Positions 53,814 through 64,000 of a stretch of DNA of 64,000 nucleotides are shown piece after piece. How positions within the stretch are numbered: the first letter of the stretch is position 1; every line of letters begins with the position of its first letter. Under the pieces are notes generated by a model. It did not search any database. It was not told the DNA's origin and worked only from the letters and a program-made list of their open reading frames with translations. Source of the DNA: Arsenicicoccus piscis (GTDB taxonomy: Bacteria > Actinomycetota > Actinomycetes > Actinomycetales > Dermatophilaceae); NCBI RefSeq assembly GCF_022568835.1, contig NZ_JAKZHV010000002.1, positions 1 to 64,000 on the forward strand, given 5' to 3'. The translations under genes and the position numbers were made by a program.

Positions 53814-55948
53814 AGGGCTGCCTCCGCCGGGTCGACCCGCACGGCGATCGGGTCGGGGTCCTTGCGGGCGCTGCGCACGGCGCGCAGGGCGCGCAGCCGG
53901 TCGGCGAGCTCGAGCGTCTCGCTGCGGTCGACCCGCAGCAGCATCCGCCGCAGGTCCGCCTGCTCCCCCGGTGCCACCGGCTGGGCGCGGCGGCGGGGAT
54001 CGGGCGGCACCGGCAGCGGGCCCAGCTGGTCGACGTGCTCGGGCAGCGCGAGCGAGCGCACCGCCTCGGCGAGCGCCCGCCGCTCCCCCTCGAGCCGGGC
54101 CATGGTCACGGTGGGCGGCAACCGCAGCTCGCGCCGCTCGTCGAGCTCGCGGGCGGCCAGCCAGGCGGGGTCCCAACGGACCAGCGCCTCGACCGGTGGC
54201 AGGGTCACCTCGGTCGGCGCGCCGACGAGCACGGCGACCCCACCCTCGGTCGCGCCACGCGCGAGGGCCGCTGCGGCCAGCCAACGACGTAGCGTCTCGG
54301 GGCCGGTGTCGAGCTCGGGTCGGTCGAGCAGGGCCCAGGCGTCGAGCAGCAGCACCGCGGCGTAGCCGGCGGTGGCGACCGGCTCGGCCCCGGGGGTGGC
54401 GATCACCAGCGCGGGCGACTCGCCCACCTCGGCGACGACCTGGTCGGCCCCGGAGGTGATCACCGGCACGCCGGGGAAGGCGCGGCCGAGCTCCTCGGCG
54501 GTGCGCCGGGCCCCCACGACCGCCGAGCGCAGCTGCCGGCTCTCGCAGTGCGGGCACTCGAACGGCTCGCTGCGCCCGCACCACCGGCAGCGCGGCTGGG
54601 CGGACCGCGCGGTGAGCTCGAGCGGGCCGTGGCAGTGCCGGCAGCGGGCCGGCTCGCGGCAGGTCTGGCAGGACAGGGCCGGCAGGTAGCCCCGGCGCGG
54701 CACCTGGACCAGCACCGGACCCCGGGTCAGCGCCTCCAGGGCCGTCTGCAGCGCCACCGACGGCAACCGGGCGGCGACGGCCGCGGCGTCCCGCTGCTGG
54801 TCGACCCCCTCACCCGCGACCAGGACGCGCGGCACCCTACGACGCACGGTGGCGGCGTCGGCGACCACCGGCGCACAGCGTCCCTCCTCGACCTCCTGCT
54901 GCATCGCGACCGAGCGGGAGAACCCGGCGCTGAGCACGGCGGCACCCGTGGCACGGGCCCGCTCGAGCAGCACCTCGCGGGCCTGCGGGTAGGGCGCTCG
55001 CGGCTCGGCGAGCAGGTCGTCGCCGTCGTCCCACCACACGATCAGCCCGAGGTCCGGCACGGGCGCGAACATCGCCGCGCGCGACCCCACCACGGCGCGC
55101 ACCTCGCCGCGCAGGATCTTGAGGAACGCGGTGTAGCGCGCCTGCGGCCCCTGGGCGGCCGTCAGCCGCACGTGCTGGTCCTTGCCGAGGGCGGCGGTCA
55201 GCGCGACGTCGAGCCGGTCGACGTCGCGGGTGTCGGGGGCGATGACGAGCACCCCCCGCCCGGCGGCCAGCGCGGTGCGGGCCGCCTCAGCCACCAGCGC
55301 CGGCCACGCGTCGTCACCGGTGCCCGGCAGCGCCAGCCAGCTGGCCGCCGGCGAGCCACCGGAGGCCAGGTGGCTGAGGAAGGCGGCGCCGGCCCGGTAG
55401 TCGCGCCATCCCGTGGCACCGGCGGTCTCGGTCGGGACGGCAGGCGCAGCCTCCGAGCCGACCCTGGAGCCGGCCTCGGGGCCGGCAGCGGACTCCGCGG
55501 CGGACCCCGCAGCGGCCCGGGCGTCGGCGGCTCGCTCGGCGGTGGCGTGCCGCGGCGGGACGGCGAGCCGGACGACGTCCATGACCGAGCCGGCATAGCG
55601 CCGCGCCACCCAGCGCGCGAGCGACAGCACCTCGGGGGTGAGGACCGGCTCGGGGCTGACCACCCGGCGCAGCGGGGCGAGCCGGCCCTGGTGCTCGGTG
55701 TCGGCGACCCGCTCGACGACGAAGCCGTCGACGTCCTGGCCGGCGAAGCGCACCTTGACCCGGGCGCCGGGCACGGCCTGGTCGGCCAGCGGCTCGGGCA
55801 CGAGGTAGTCGAACGGCCGGTCCAGGTGGGCCAGCGGCACGTCCACGAGCACCCGCGCGACCGGGTCGACGACGGCACCCGTCGGCACCTGGCGGTCACC
55901 CTTCATGTGGGCCCGCACCAGCGCCAGCGGCTCGCCGTCGATCGACAT
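53810..55948 (-). CDS. priA: PriA-like primosomal protein lacking helicase motifs
   Basis: 712 aa. The N-terminal 3'-DNA-binding domain (about 30-135, VDVPLAHLDRPFDYLVP) and the cysteine zinc cluster (CQTCREPARCRHCHGP, CRWCGR, CPHC) are present. Walker A is replaced by LALPGTGDDAW (no GKT) and the DEAH position by WWDDGDD, so it cannot hydrolyse ATP in the usual way. This is the known actinobacterial form annotated as probable PriA; a structural role in replication restart is possible. A 45-residue Ala/Gly/Glu-rich stretch follows the N-terminal domain. ATG 55948 may be leaderless from a weak TAGAAC. Confidence 0.9.
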   Translation of the reverse strand: MSIDGEPLALVRAHMKGDRQVPTGAVVDPVARVLVDVPLAHLDRPFDYLVPEPLADQAVPGARVKVRFAGQDVDGFVVERVADTEHQGRLAPLRRVVSPEPVLTPEVLSLARWVARRYAGSVMDVVRLAVPPRHATAERAADARAAAGSAAESAAGPEAGSRVGSEAAPAVPTETAGATGWRDYRAGAAFLSHLASGGSPAASWLALPGTGDDAWPALVAEAARTALAAGRGVLVIAPDTRDVDRLDVALTAALGKDQHVRLTAAQGPQARYTAFLKILRGEVRAVVGSRAAMFAPVPDLGLIVWWDDGDDLLAEPRAPYPQAREVLLERARATGAAVLSAGFSRSVAMQQEVEEGRCAPVVADAATVRRRVPRVLVAGEGVDQQRDAAAVAARLPSVALQTALEALTRGPVLVQVPRRGYLPALSCQTCREPARCRHCHGPLELTARSAQPRCRWCGRSEPFECPHCESRQLRSAVVGARRTAEELGRAFPGVPVITSGADQVVAEVGESPALVIATPGAEPVATAGYAAVLLLDAWALLDRPELDTGPETLRRWLAAAALARGATEGGVAVLVGAPTEVTLPPVEALVRWDPAWLAARELDERRELRLPPTVTMARLEGERRALAEAVRSLALPEHVDQLGPLPVPPDPRRRAQPVAPGEQADLRRMLLRVDRSETLELADRLRALRAVRSARKDPDPIAVRVDPAEAAL

Positions 55949-55988
55949 GCGCCCAGTTCTACCGCAGGCCGGTGACAGACCCCCCTCG

Positions 55989-57203
55989 TCACCGAGCGGC
56001 GCGCTGCAGCTCCTCCACGCGGTCGGTGCGCTCCCAGGTGAAGCCGTTCTGGATGCCGGGTGCGCTGGTGCGACCGAAATGGCCGTAGGCCGCAGTGGCC
56101 GAGTAGATCGGGCGCAGCAGGTCCAGCTGGTCGATGATCGCGGCGGGGCGCAGGTCGAAGACCGTGCTGATGGCCCGCTGGATCGCCTCGACCGGCACCG
56201 TCTCGGTCCCGAACGTCTCGACGTAGAGCCCTACCGGTTGCGCCTTGCCGATGGCGTAGGCGACCTGGATCTCGCAGCGCGTGGCGAGGCCCGCCGCGAC
56301 GACGTTCTTGGCGACCCAGCGGGTGGCGTACGCGGCGGACCGGTCGACCTTGGACGGGTCCTTGCCGGAGAACGCACCGCCACCGTGGCGGGCCATGCCG
56401 CCGTAGGTGTCGACGATGATCTTGCGCCCGGTCAGGCCGGCATCGCCCATCGGGCCGCCGATGACGAACAGGCCGGTGGGGTTGACCAGCGTGCGGAAGC
56501 TCGAGACGTCGAGCTCGGCCGCGGCACCGTGCTCCTGCAGGACCGGCTCGATCACCTCGCGGACGATCTCGGGCTGCAGCTGGCCCTCGAGGTCGATCCC
56601 GGCAGCGTGCTGCGTCGACACCACGACGGTGTCCAGGCGCACGGCCCGGTCACCGTCGTACTCGATGGTGACCTGGGTCTTGCCGTCGGGGCGCAGGTAG
56701 TCGAGCGTGCTGTCCTTGCGGACCGCGGTCAGCTGCTCGGCGAGCCGGTGCGCGAGGAAGATCGGCAGCGGCATCAGCTCGGGCGTGTCGGTGCAGGCGT
56801 AGCCGAACATCAGGCCCTGGTCCCCGGCGCCCTGCTTGTCGAGCGCGTCGACCCCACCGGTCCGCGACTCGTAGGCCGTGTCGACGCCCTGGGCGATGTC
56901 GGGGCTCTGCGCGCCGATCGAGACCTCGACCCCGCACGAGGTGCCGTCGAAGCCCTTGGTCGAGGAGTCGTAGCCGATGCGCAGCACCGTGTCGCGCACG
57001 ACCTGCGGGATCTCGACATAGGCGGAGGTGGTGACCTCGCCGGCGACGTGGACCAGACCCGTGGTCACCATCGTCTCGACCGCGACCCGGGCGTGCGGGT
57101 CGTCGGTGAGCATGGCGTCGAGGATGCCGTCGGAGATCTGGTCACAGATCTTGTCGGGGTGGCCCTCGGTGACGGACTCGGAGGTGAAGAGGCGTGCAGA
57201 CAC
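55989..57203 (-). CDS. metK: S-adenosylmethionine synthetase
   Basis: Makes SAM from methionine and ATP. 404 aa with [33 protein letters not shown] and the phosphate loop [22 protein letters not shown] 57203 has AGGAG 7 bases upstream. Only 41 bases separate it from coaBC, so there is no room for a SAM riboswitch. It supplies the methyltransferases in this window. Confidence 0.98.
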   Translation of the reverse strand: MSARLFTSESVTEGHPDKICDQISDGILDAMLTDDPHARVAVETMVTTGLVHVAGEVTTSAYVEIPQVVRDTVLRIGYDSSTKGFDGTSCGVEVSIGAQSPDIAQGVDTAYESRTGGVDALDKQGAGDQGLMFGYACTDTPELMPLPIFLAHRLAEQLTAVRKDSTLDYLRPDGKTQVTIEYDGDRAVRLDTVVVSTQHAAGIDLEGQLQPEIVREVIEPVLQEHGAAAELDVSSFRTLVNPTGLFVIGGPMGDAGLTGRKIIVDTYGGMARHGGGAFSGKDPSKVDRSAAYATRWVAKNVVAAGLATRCEIQVAYAIGKAQPVGLYVETFGTETVPVEAIQRAISTVFDLRPAAIIDQLDLLRPIYSATAAYGHFGRTSAPGIQNGFTWERTDRVEELQRAAR

Positions 57204-57244
57204 GAATGAACTCCTGTGGGGCAGCGGCTGCTGACCCGGTCACT

Positions 57245-58624
57245 CTAGTCAGGCAGGCGGGCTTCCCCTGCACCGGTCCACGACCTGTCGCCACGGGCGG
57301 CCACGACGTCCCAGATGCCGTGGCTCACCACGGTCTTGCTGGCCGGGCCGAGCGGCACCGGCTCCCCGCCGTCTCGGTCGAGCACGGTGACGGTGTTGTC
57401 GTCCTGGCCGAAGGTCACCGACCGGCCGACCTCGTTGACGACCAACAGGTCGCAGCCCTTGCGGGCGACCTTCTCGCGACCGAGCTCGAGCACGCTGTGC
57501 CCGGTGTCACCGGTCTCGGCGGCAAAACCGACGATGAGCGGGCGACGACGCGAGCCACGCTCCCGGACCAGCCCGGCGAGGATGTCGGGGTTGCGGACCA
57601 GCTGCAGCGTGGGGGCCGAGTCGTCCTCGGTCCCGTCGGCGGCGGTGCGGTGAGACTTCTTGATCTTGGTCTCGACGTAGTCGACCGGGCGGAAGTCGGC
57701 CACCGCGGCGGCCATCACGACCACGTCGGCGCTGTCGGCGAGCACGGTCATGGCGGCCTGCAGGTCCAAGGCGGACTCGACCCGCACGACCTCGATGCCG
57801 TCCTGCTCGGGCAGCGGGACCTCGACGTGGGCGGCGACCAGCGTGACGGAGGCGCCGCGGGCCGCGGCCGTCTCGGCGAGGGCTACGCCCTGCTTGCCGG
57901 ACGAGCGGTTGCCGAGGAAGCGGACCGGGTCCAGGGCCTCACGGGTGCCACCCGCCGACACCACCACCCGTAGACCGTGCAGGTCACCGGAGGGGGCCGC
58001 GGCGCCGGGCACCGCGTCGCGCGCCGCGGGACCCGCGCCCGTGTCTACCGGGGTGAGCGGCGCCGCCGCGTCGACGACGGACATGGCGGCCGCGTGGATG
58101 TCCTGCGGCTCGGGGAGCCGACCGGGGCCGGAGTCCTTGCCGGTGAGCCGGCCCGAGGCGGGCTCGATCACGGTGACGCCACGGGCGCGCAGGGTGGCAA
58201 CGTTGGCTACCGTGGCAGGGTGCTGCCACATCTCGGTGTGCATCGCGGGGGCGAGCACGACCGGGCAGCGGGCGGTGAGCAGGGTGTTGGTGAGCAGGTC
58301 GTCGGCGAGCCCGTGGGCCGCCTTGGCCAGCAGGTCGGCGGTGCAGGGGGCGACGAGCACGAGGTCGGCGCCCTGGCCGAGCCGCACGTGCGGCACCTCG
58401 TGGACGTTCTCGAAGACGTCGGTCTCGACGCGGTTGCCGGAGAGCGCGGCCCAGGTGGGAGCTCCGACGAACCTCAGCGCCGAGGCGGTGGGGACGACGT
58501 CCACCGCCCAGCCGTCCTCGCTGAACAGGCGCAGCAGCGAGACGGCCTTGTAGGCAGCGATGCCCCCGCCCACACCCAGAACGACACGGCGTGCCCGGGC
58601 AGGGCGGGGGTCATCGGGAGTCAT
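57245..58624 (-). CDS. coaBC: Bifunctional phosphopantothenoylcysteine decarboxylase/synthase
   Basis: Two consecutive CoA steps: ligation of cysteine to phosphopantothenate (CoaB) and decarboxylation (CoaC). 459 aa. The flavin CoaC domain is N-terminal (VVLGVGGGIAAYKAVSLLR, the VPHV histidine, PAMHTEMW), then a linker of about 25 residues, then CoaB with VSAGGTREALDPVRFLGNRSSGKQG. The ATG at 58624 shares its A with the rpoZ stop (TGATG); GTG 58627 is an alternative. CoaE at 3058 does the last step. Confidence 0.96.
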   Translation of the reverse strand: MTPDDPRPARARRVVLGVGGGIAAYKAVSLLRLFSEDGWAVDVVPTASALRFVGAPTWAALSGNRVETDVFENVHEVPHVRLGQGADLVLVAPCTADLLAKAAHGLADDLLTNTLLTARCPVVLAPAMHTEMWQHPATVANVATLRARGVTVIEPASGRLTGKDSGPGRLPEPQDIHAAAMSVVDAAAPLTPVDTGAGPAARDAVPGAAAPSGDLHGLRVVVSAGGTREALDPVRFLGNRSSGKQGVALAETAAARGASVTLVAAHVEVPLPEQDGIEVVRVESALDLQAAMTVLADSADVVVMAAAVADFRPVDYVETKIKKSHRTAADGTEDDSAPTLQLVRNPDILAGLVRERGSRRRPLIVGFAAETGDTGHSVLELGREKVARKGCDLLVVNEVGRSVTFGQDDNTVTVLDRDGGEPVPLGPASKTVVSHGIWDVVAARGDRSWTGAGEARLPD

Positions 58625-58887
58625 CACTCCTCGAACGGCTCGGAGGCCAGCAGCCCGTCGTTGATCTCGCGCAGGGCGATGGAGAGCGGCTTCTCGTGGA
58701 CCTGGGTCTCGACGAGGGGCCCGACGTACTCGAGCAGGCCCTCGGAGAGCTGGCTGTAGTAGGCGTTGATCTGGCGAGCGCGCTTCGCGGAGTAGATCAC
58801 CAGGGCGTACTTGGAGTCCGCTGCCTCGAGCAGGTCGTCGATGGGCGGGTTGGTGATCCCGATCGGGTTGGCCACGGTACCGGGCAC
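58624..58887 (-). CDS. rpoZ: RNA polymerase omega subunit
   Basis: Small subunit that folds and stabilises beta-prime. 87 aa with [26 protein letters not shown] and the conserved [14 protein letters not shown] 58887 or 58875. It follows gmk by 16 bases and precedes coaBC with TGATG overlap, the standard actinobacterial order. Confidence 0.95.
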   Translation of the reverse strand: MPGTVANPIGITNPPIDDLLEAADSKYALVIYSAKRARQINAYYSQLSEGLLEYVGPLVETQVHEKPLSIALREINDGLLASEPFEE

Positions 58888-58903
58888 GGTTCGTCTCGCT
58901 TCG

Positions 58904-59464
58904 CTAGTCGACAGGGGGTGAACTCATCAATGATACGAGTTCCTCGCCGGCCTCGCGAACATCCCGGTTGACCACGGTGACGTCGAACTCCGAGGCCGCC
59001 GCCAGCTCGCGCCGCGCGGTGGCGAGCCGGCGCTCGCGTTCCTCGGCGTCCTCGGTGCCCCGGCCGACGAGCCGGCGCACCAGCTCCTCCCAGCTCGGGG
59101 GCGCGAGGAAGACGAACAAGGCCTCCGGCATCGACGCCTTGACCTGGCGGGCGCCCTGCAGGTCGATCTCCAGCAGCGCCATCCGGCCGGCGGCCAGCGC
59201 CTCCAGCACGGGCCGGCGCGGGGTGCCGTAGCGGTGCCGGCCGTGGACGACGGCCCACTCGAGCAGCTCGCCGTCGGCGACGAGGCGGTCGAAGGCCTCC
59301 GGGGTCACGAAGTGGTAGTGCCGACCGTCGATCTCGCCGGGACGCGGGGGCCGGGTGGTCGCCGACACCGACATCCACACCTCGGGGTGCTCCCGGCGCA
59401 CGTAGTCGGCCACCGTCCCCTTGCCGACCGCGGTGGGGCCGGCGAGGACCGCCAGCCGGTGCAC
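58904..59464 (-). CDS. gmk: Guanylate kinase
   Basis: Phosphorylates GMP to GDP. 186 aa with P-loop GPTAVGKGT (residues 9-17), the substrate segments [20 protein letters not shown] and [15 protein letters not shown], and an ending typical of the family. GTG 59464 overlaps the last base of the mihF stop (TAGTG). Confidence 0.96.
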   Translation of the reverse strand: MHRLAVLAGPTAVGKGTVADYVRREHPEVWMSVSATTRPPRPGEIDGRHYHFVTPEAFDRLVADGELLEWAVVHGRHRYGTPRRPVLEALAAGRMALLEIDLQGARQVKASMPEALFVFLAPPSWEELVRRLVGRGTEDAEERERRLATARRELAAASEFDVTVVNRDVREAGEELVSLMSSPPVD

Positions 59465-59778
59465 TACTCCCCGAAGCGGTCCAGCAGGGCCGCGACCTGG
59501 TTGGCACCGAGGCCGCGCACGCGACGGGTGCGCGAGATGCCGACCTCTTCCATGATCTGGCGGGCGCGGACCTGGCCCACGCCCGGGAGCGACTCGAGCA
59601 GCACGTAGACCTTCATCTTGCCGATGATGTCGTCGGTCTTGCCGTCCTCGAGCACCTGGCGCAGCGAGCCCTGGCCGTACTTGAGGCGATTCTTGACGGC
59701 GGCCCTCTCGCGACGGGCGATGGCGGCCTTCTCGAGCGCCTGTGCTCGTTGTTCCGCGGTCAAGGTCGGCAGGGCCAC
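59464..59778 (-). CDS. mihF: Integration host factor (actinobacterial mIHF)
   Basis: 104 aa nucleoid protein, unrelated in sequence to E. coli IHF. It has a long N-terminal helix and the helix-two-turn-helix region [31 protein letters not shown] that binds and bends DNA. GTG 59778 has GAGGAGA 6 bases upstream. A TAGGAT (59910-59915) may be its -10, which would give a leader of about 125 bases. Confidence 0.96.
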   Translation of the reverse strand: MALPTLTAEQRAQALEKAAIARRERAAVKNRLKYGQGSLRQVLEDGKTDDIIGKMKVYVLLESLPGVGQVRARQIMEEVGISRTRRVRGLGANQVAALLDRFGE

Positions 59779-59909
59779 GTCGTTCTCCTCAGGCTGGCAG
59801 CGTTTCGAGCCTCGGGGGCTCGCGTCGGGCAGAGCCTCAACCTACTGATGTCGGAGTCCCGACCGCAACGTGCGGGAAGATCCTCCGGCAACGCAGGAGC
59901 GGCGCCTCG

Positions 59910-59915
59910 ATCCTA
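59910..59915 (-). promoter_or_regulatory. Possible -10 element of mihF
   Basis: TAGGAT on the minus strand about 130 bases before the mihF GTG. The 250-base stretch 59779-60028 between pyrF and mihF holds no gene; besides this hexamer I see GGAAT/ATTCC near 59943-59967 as a weak dyad. Confidence 0.35.
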
Positions 59916-60028
59916 GCGCGCGAGATCGGCTCGACACGGTTTGGAATCCGGTCTCAGAACATTCCGGACGGTTCGTGGGCAAATGGCCTCCCGCGTCGGA
60001 ATCTCCACGCCCGCAAGCCCTTTCAGCT

Positions 60029-60912
60029 TCAACTACTGCTGGGTAGGGTCCGGCTCCTGGGCACGGCGTCGGCCGTCGCACGGGCGGTCGAGCGCAGCGC
60101 CGCCACGTCCGGTCCGGCGCCGAGCACCTCCCGGCTCGAGGACACCAGCACCTGGCCGAGCGCCGGGCCGAACACCCGGCGGAGGTCCTCGCCCGTGCCC
60201 CCCTGGGCGCCGAAGCCGGGAGCGAGCAGCGGGCCGCCCATCGCCGCGAGGTCCAGGTCGAGGTCGGACACGGCCGACCCGACGGTCGCCCCCACGACGA
60301 GCCCGACGCTGCCGAGCTCGCCGCGGGCGCGGGCCGGGGCGTTGTCGACGGTCGCTCCCGCCACGACTCCCCCGGCCACCGAGCCGGCTCCGGTAGACCC
60401 CCCGCTCCGGGCGTGCTGCACCGCCGCGCCCTCGGGGTTGGAGGTGAGGGTGAGGACGAACACTCCCCGCCCGGTCGCCGCGGCGAGGTCGAGGGCCGGC
60501 CGCAGCGAGCCGTAGCCCAGGTAGGGGCTCACGGTGATCGCGTCGGCGCGCAGCGGCGAGGCCTCGTCGAGGTAGGCGTCCGCGTAGGCGCCCATGGTGG
60601 AGCCGATGTCGCCGCGCTTGACGTCGAGCAGGCTGAGCGTGCCGGCGTCCCGCAGCCCCGCGAGCGTCGCCTCGAGCACCGCGACCCCGCGCGACCCGAA
60701 CCGCTCGAAGAACGCCGACTGCGGCTTGACGCACGCGACCTGACCGCCGAACGCCTCGACGCAGGTGGCGGCGAACCGCTCGAGCCCCTCGACCGAGTCG
60801 GGCAGCCCCCAGGCGCCCAGCAGCCCGGCGTGCGGGTCGATGCCGACGCAGAGCGGGCCGTGCTCGGCCATCGCGGCGGCGAGCCGGGGACCGAAGGGCT
60901 GGGCGGCACCCA

Positions 60913-60913
<1 letters not shown>
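60029..60913 (-). CDS. pyrF: Orotidine 5'-phosphate decarboxylase (type 2)
   Basis: Last step of UMP synthesis. 294 aa, type 2 form. The catalytic DVKRGD is at residues 97-102 in LLDVKRGDIGSTMGAYADAYL; GIDPHAGLL and VKPQSAFFERFG are the N-terminal signatures and LAPGFGAQGG the phosphate-binding loop. A Gly/Ala/Val-rich segment of about 30 residues lies between QHARSG and VGLVVGATVG. ATG 60913 shares its A with the carB stop (TGATG). Confidence 0.95.

Positions 60914-64000
<3,087 letters not shown>

Noticed and set aside
57204..57244. Possible SAM riboswitch before metK
   Set aside because: The gap is only 41 bases and contains just a ribosome-binding site.
59934..60000. Dyads near GGAAT/ATTCC downstream of pyrF as a terminator
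   Set aside because: Arms are only five bases with a long loop; too weak to call.

Overview
The window is GC-rich DNA from an actinobacterium. The evidence is the gene order carB-pyrF-mihF-gmk-rpoZ-coaBC-metK-priA and hisF-hisI-trpE, an mIHF gene, a CoaE-GrpB fusion, an ANTAR regulator of PdtaR type, a PriA without a Walker A motif, and many GTG starts. A Micrococcales/Intrasporangiaceae-like member is my best guess, but that rank is inference. There is no phage, IS, CRISPR or plasmid signature. No gap without a gene exceeds 300 bases; the longest are about 250 bases (59779-60028) and about 200 bases (43849-44045).

Layout: (1) 1-3116 (+) is the end of an iron/siderophore ABC uptake operon (binding protein, two FecCD permeases, ATPase). 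(2) 3058-10042 holds coaE, a two-gene membrane unit of unknown function, a Nudix hydrolase and rpsA. (3) 10118-21012 is mixed: a methyltransferase, an MFS sugar porter, a damaged formate-tetrahydrofolate ligase gene, an ArsB-like transporter coupled to a MOSC protein, polA, a thioesterase, a GNAT and a DUF554 protein. (4) 21057-30489 holds pdtaR, tRNA-Leu(CAA), pyk, gltD, gltB and lgt. (5) 30508-41363 is a split trp/his region: trpC, trpB, trpA, a MauE-like protein, a DsbA-like protein and lgt read one after another, and hisF, hisI, trpE and a Trp-associated membrane protein lie upstream, with small accessory genes between. (6) 41466-49307 holds a P-loop kinase, a frameshifted DUF4287/DUF5655 gene, a FUSC exporter, a secreted coiled-coil transglycosylase-like protein, uracil permease, a PH protein, hisG, hisE and rpe. 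(7) 49332-64000 is core metabolism and information processing: rsmB, fmt, def, HAD, TSUP, priA, metK, coaBC, rpoZ, gmk, mihF, pyrF and carB (cut by the window edge).

Almost all core genes lie on the minus strand. After the iron operon, every plus-strand gene is accessory or dispensable, so the plus strand marks where extra genes have been placed into a conserved minus-strand backbone.

The most striking property is transcriptional. At least fourteen genes have a TANNNT -10 hexamer (mostly TAGNCT) exactly 6-7 bases before the start codon, the arrangement of leaderless mRNAs, and two more have it at 8 bases. At four junctions (polA/MOSC, PH/uraA, TSUP/HAD, HAD/def) the TAG stop of the upstream gene is also the first three bases of the -10 hexamer of the next gene.

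Two genes carry lesions: fhs (one-base frameshift plus a missing block of about 65 residues) and the DUF4287/DUF5655 gene (one-base frameshift). Other items worth checking are a nested palindrome at 20045-20090, an AT-richer inverted repeat at 43906-43970, GTCAC direct repeats upstream of the cell-wall gene, and the unexplained membrane pair at 4297-7848.
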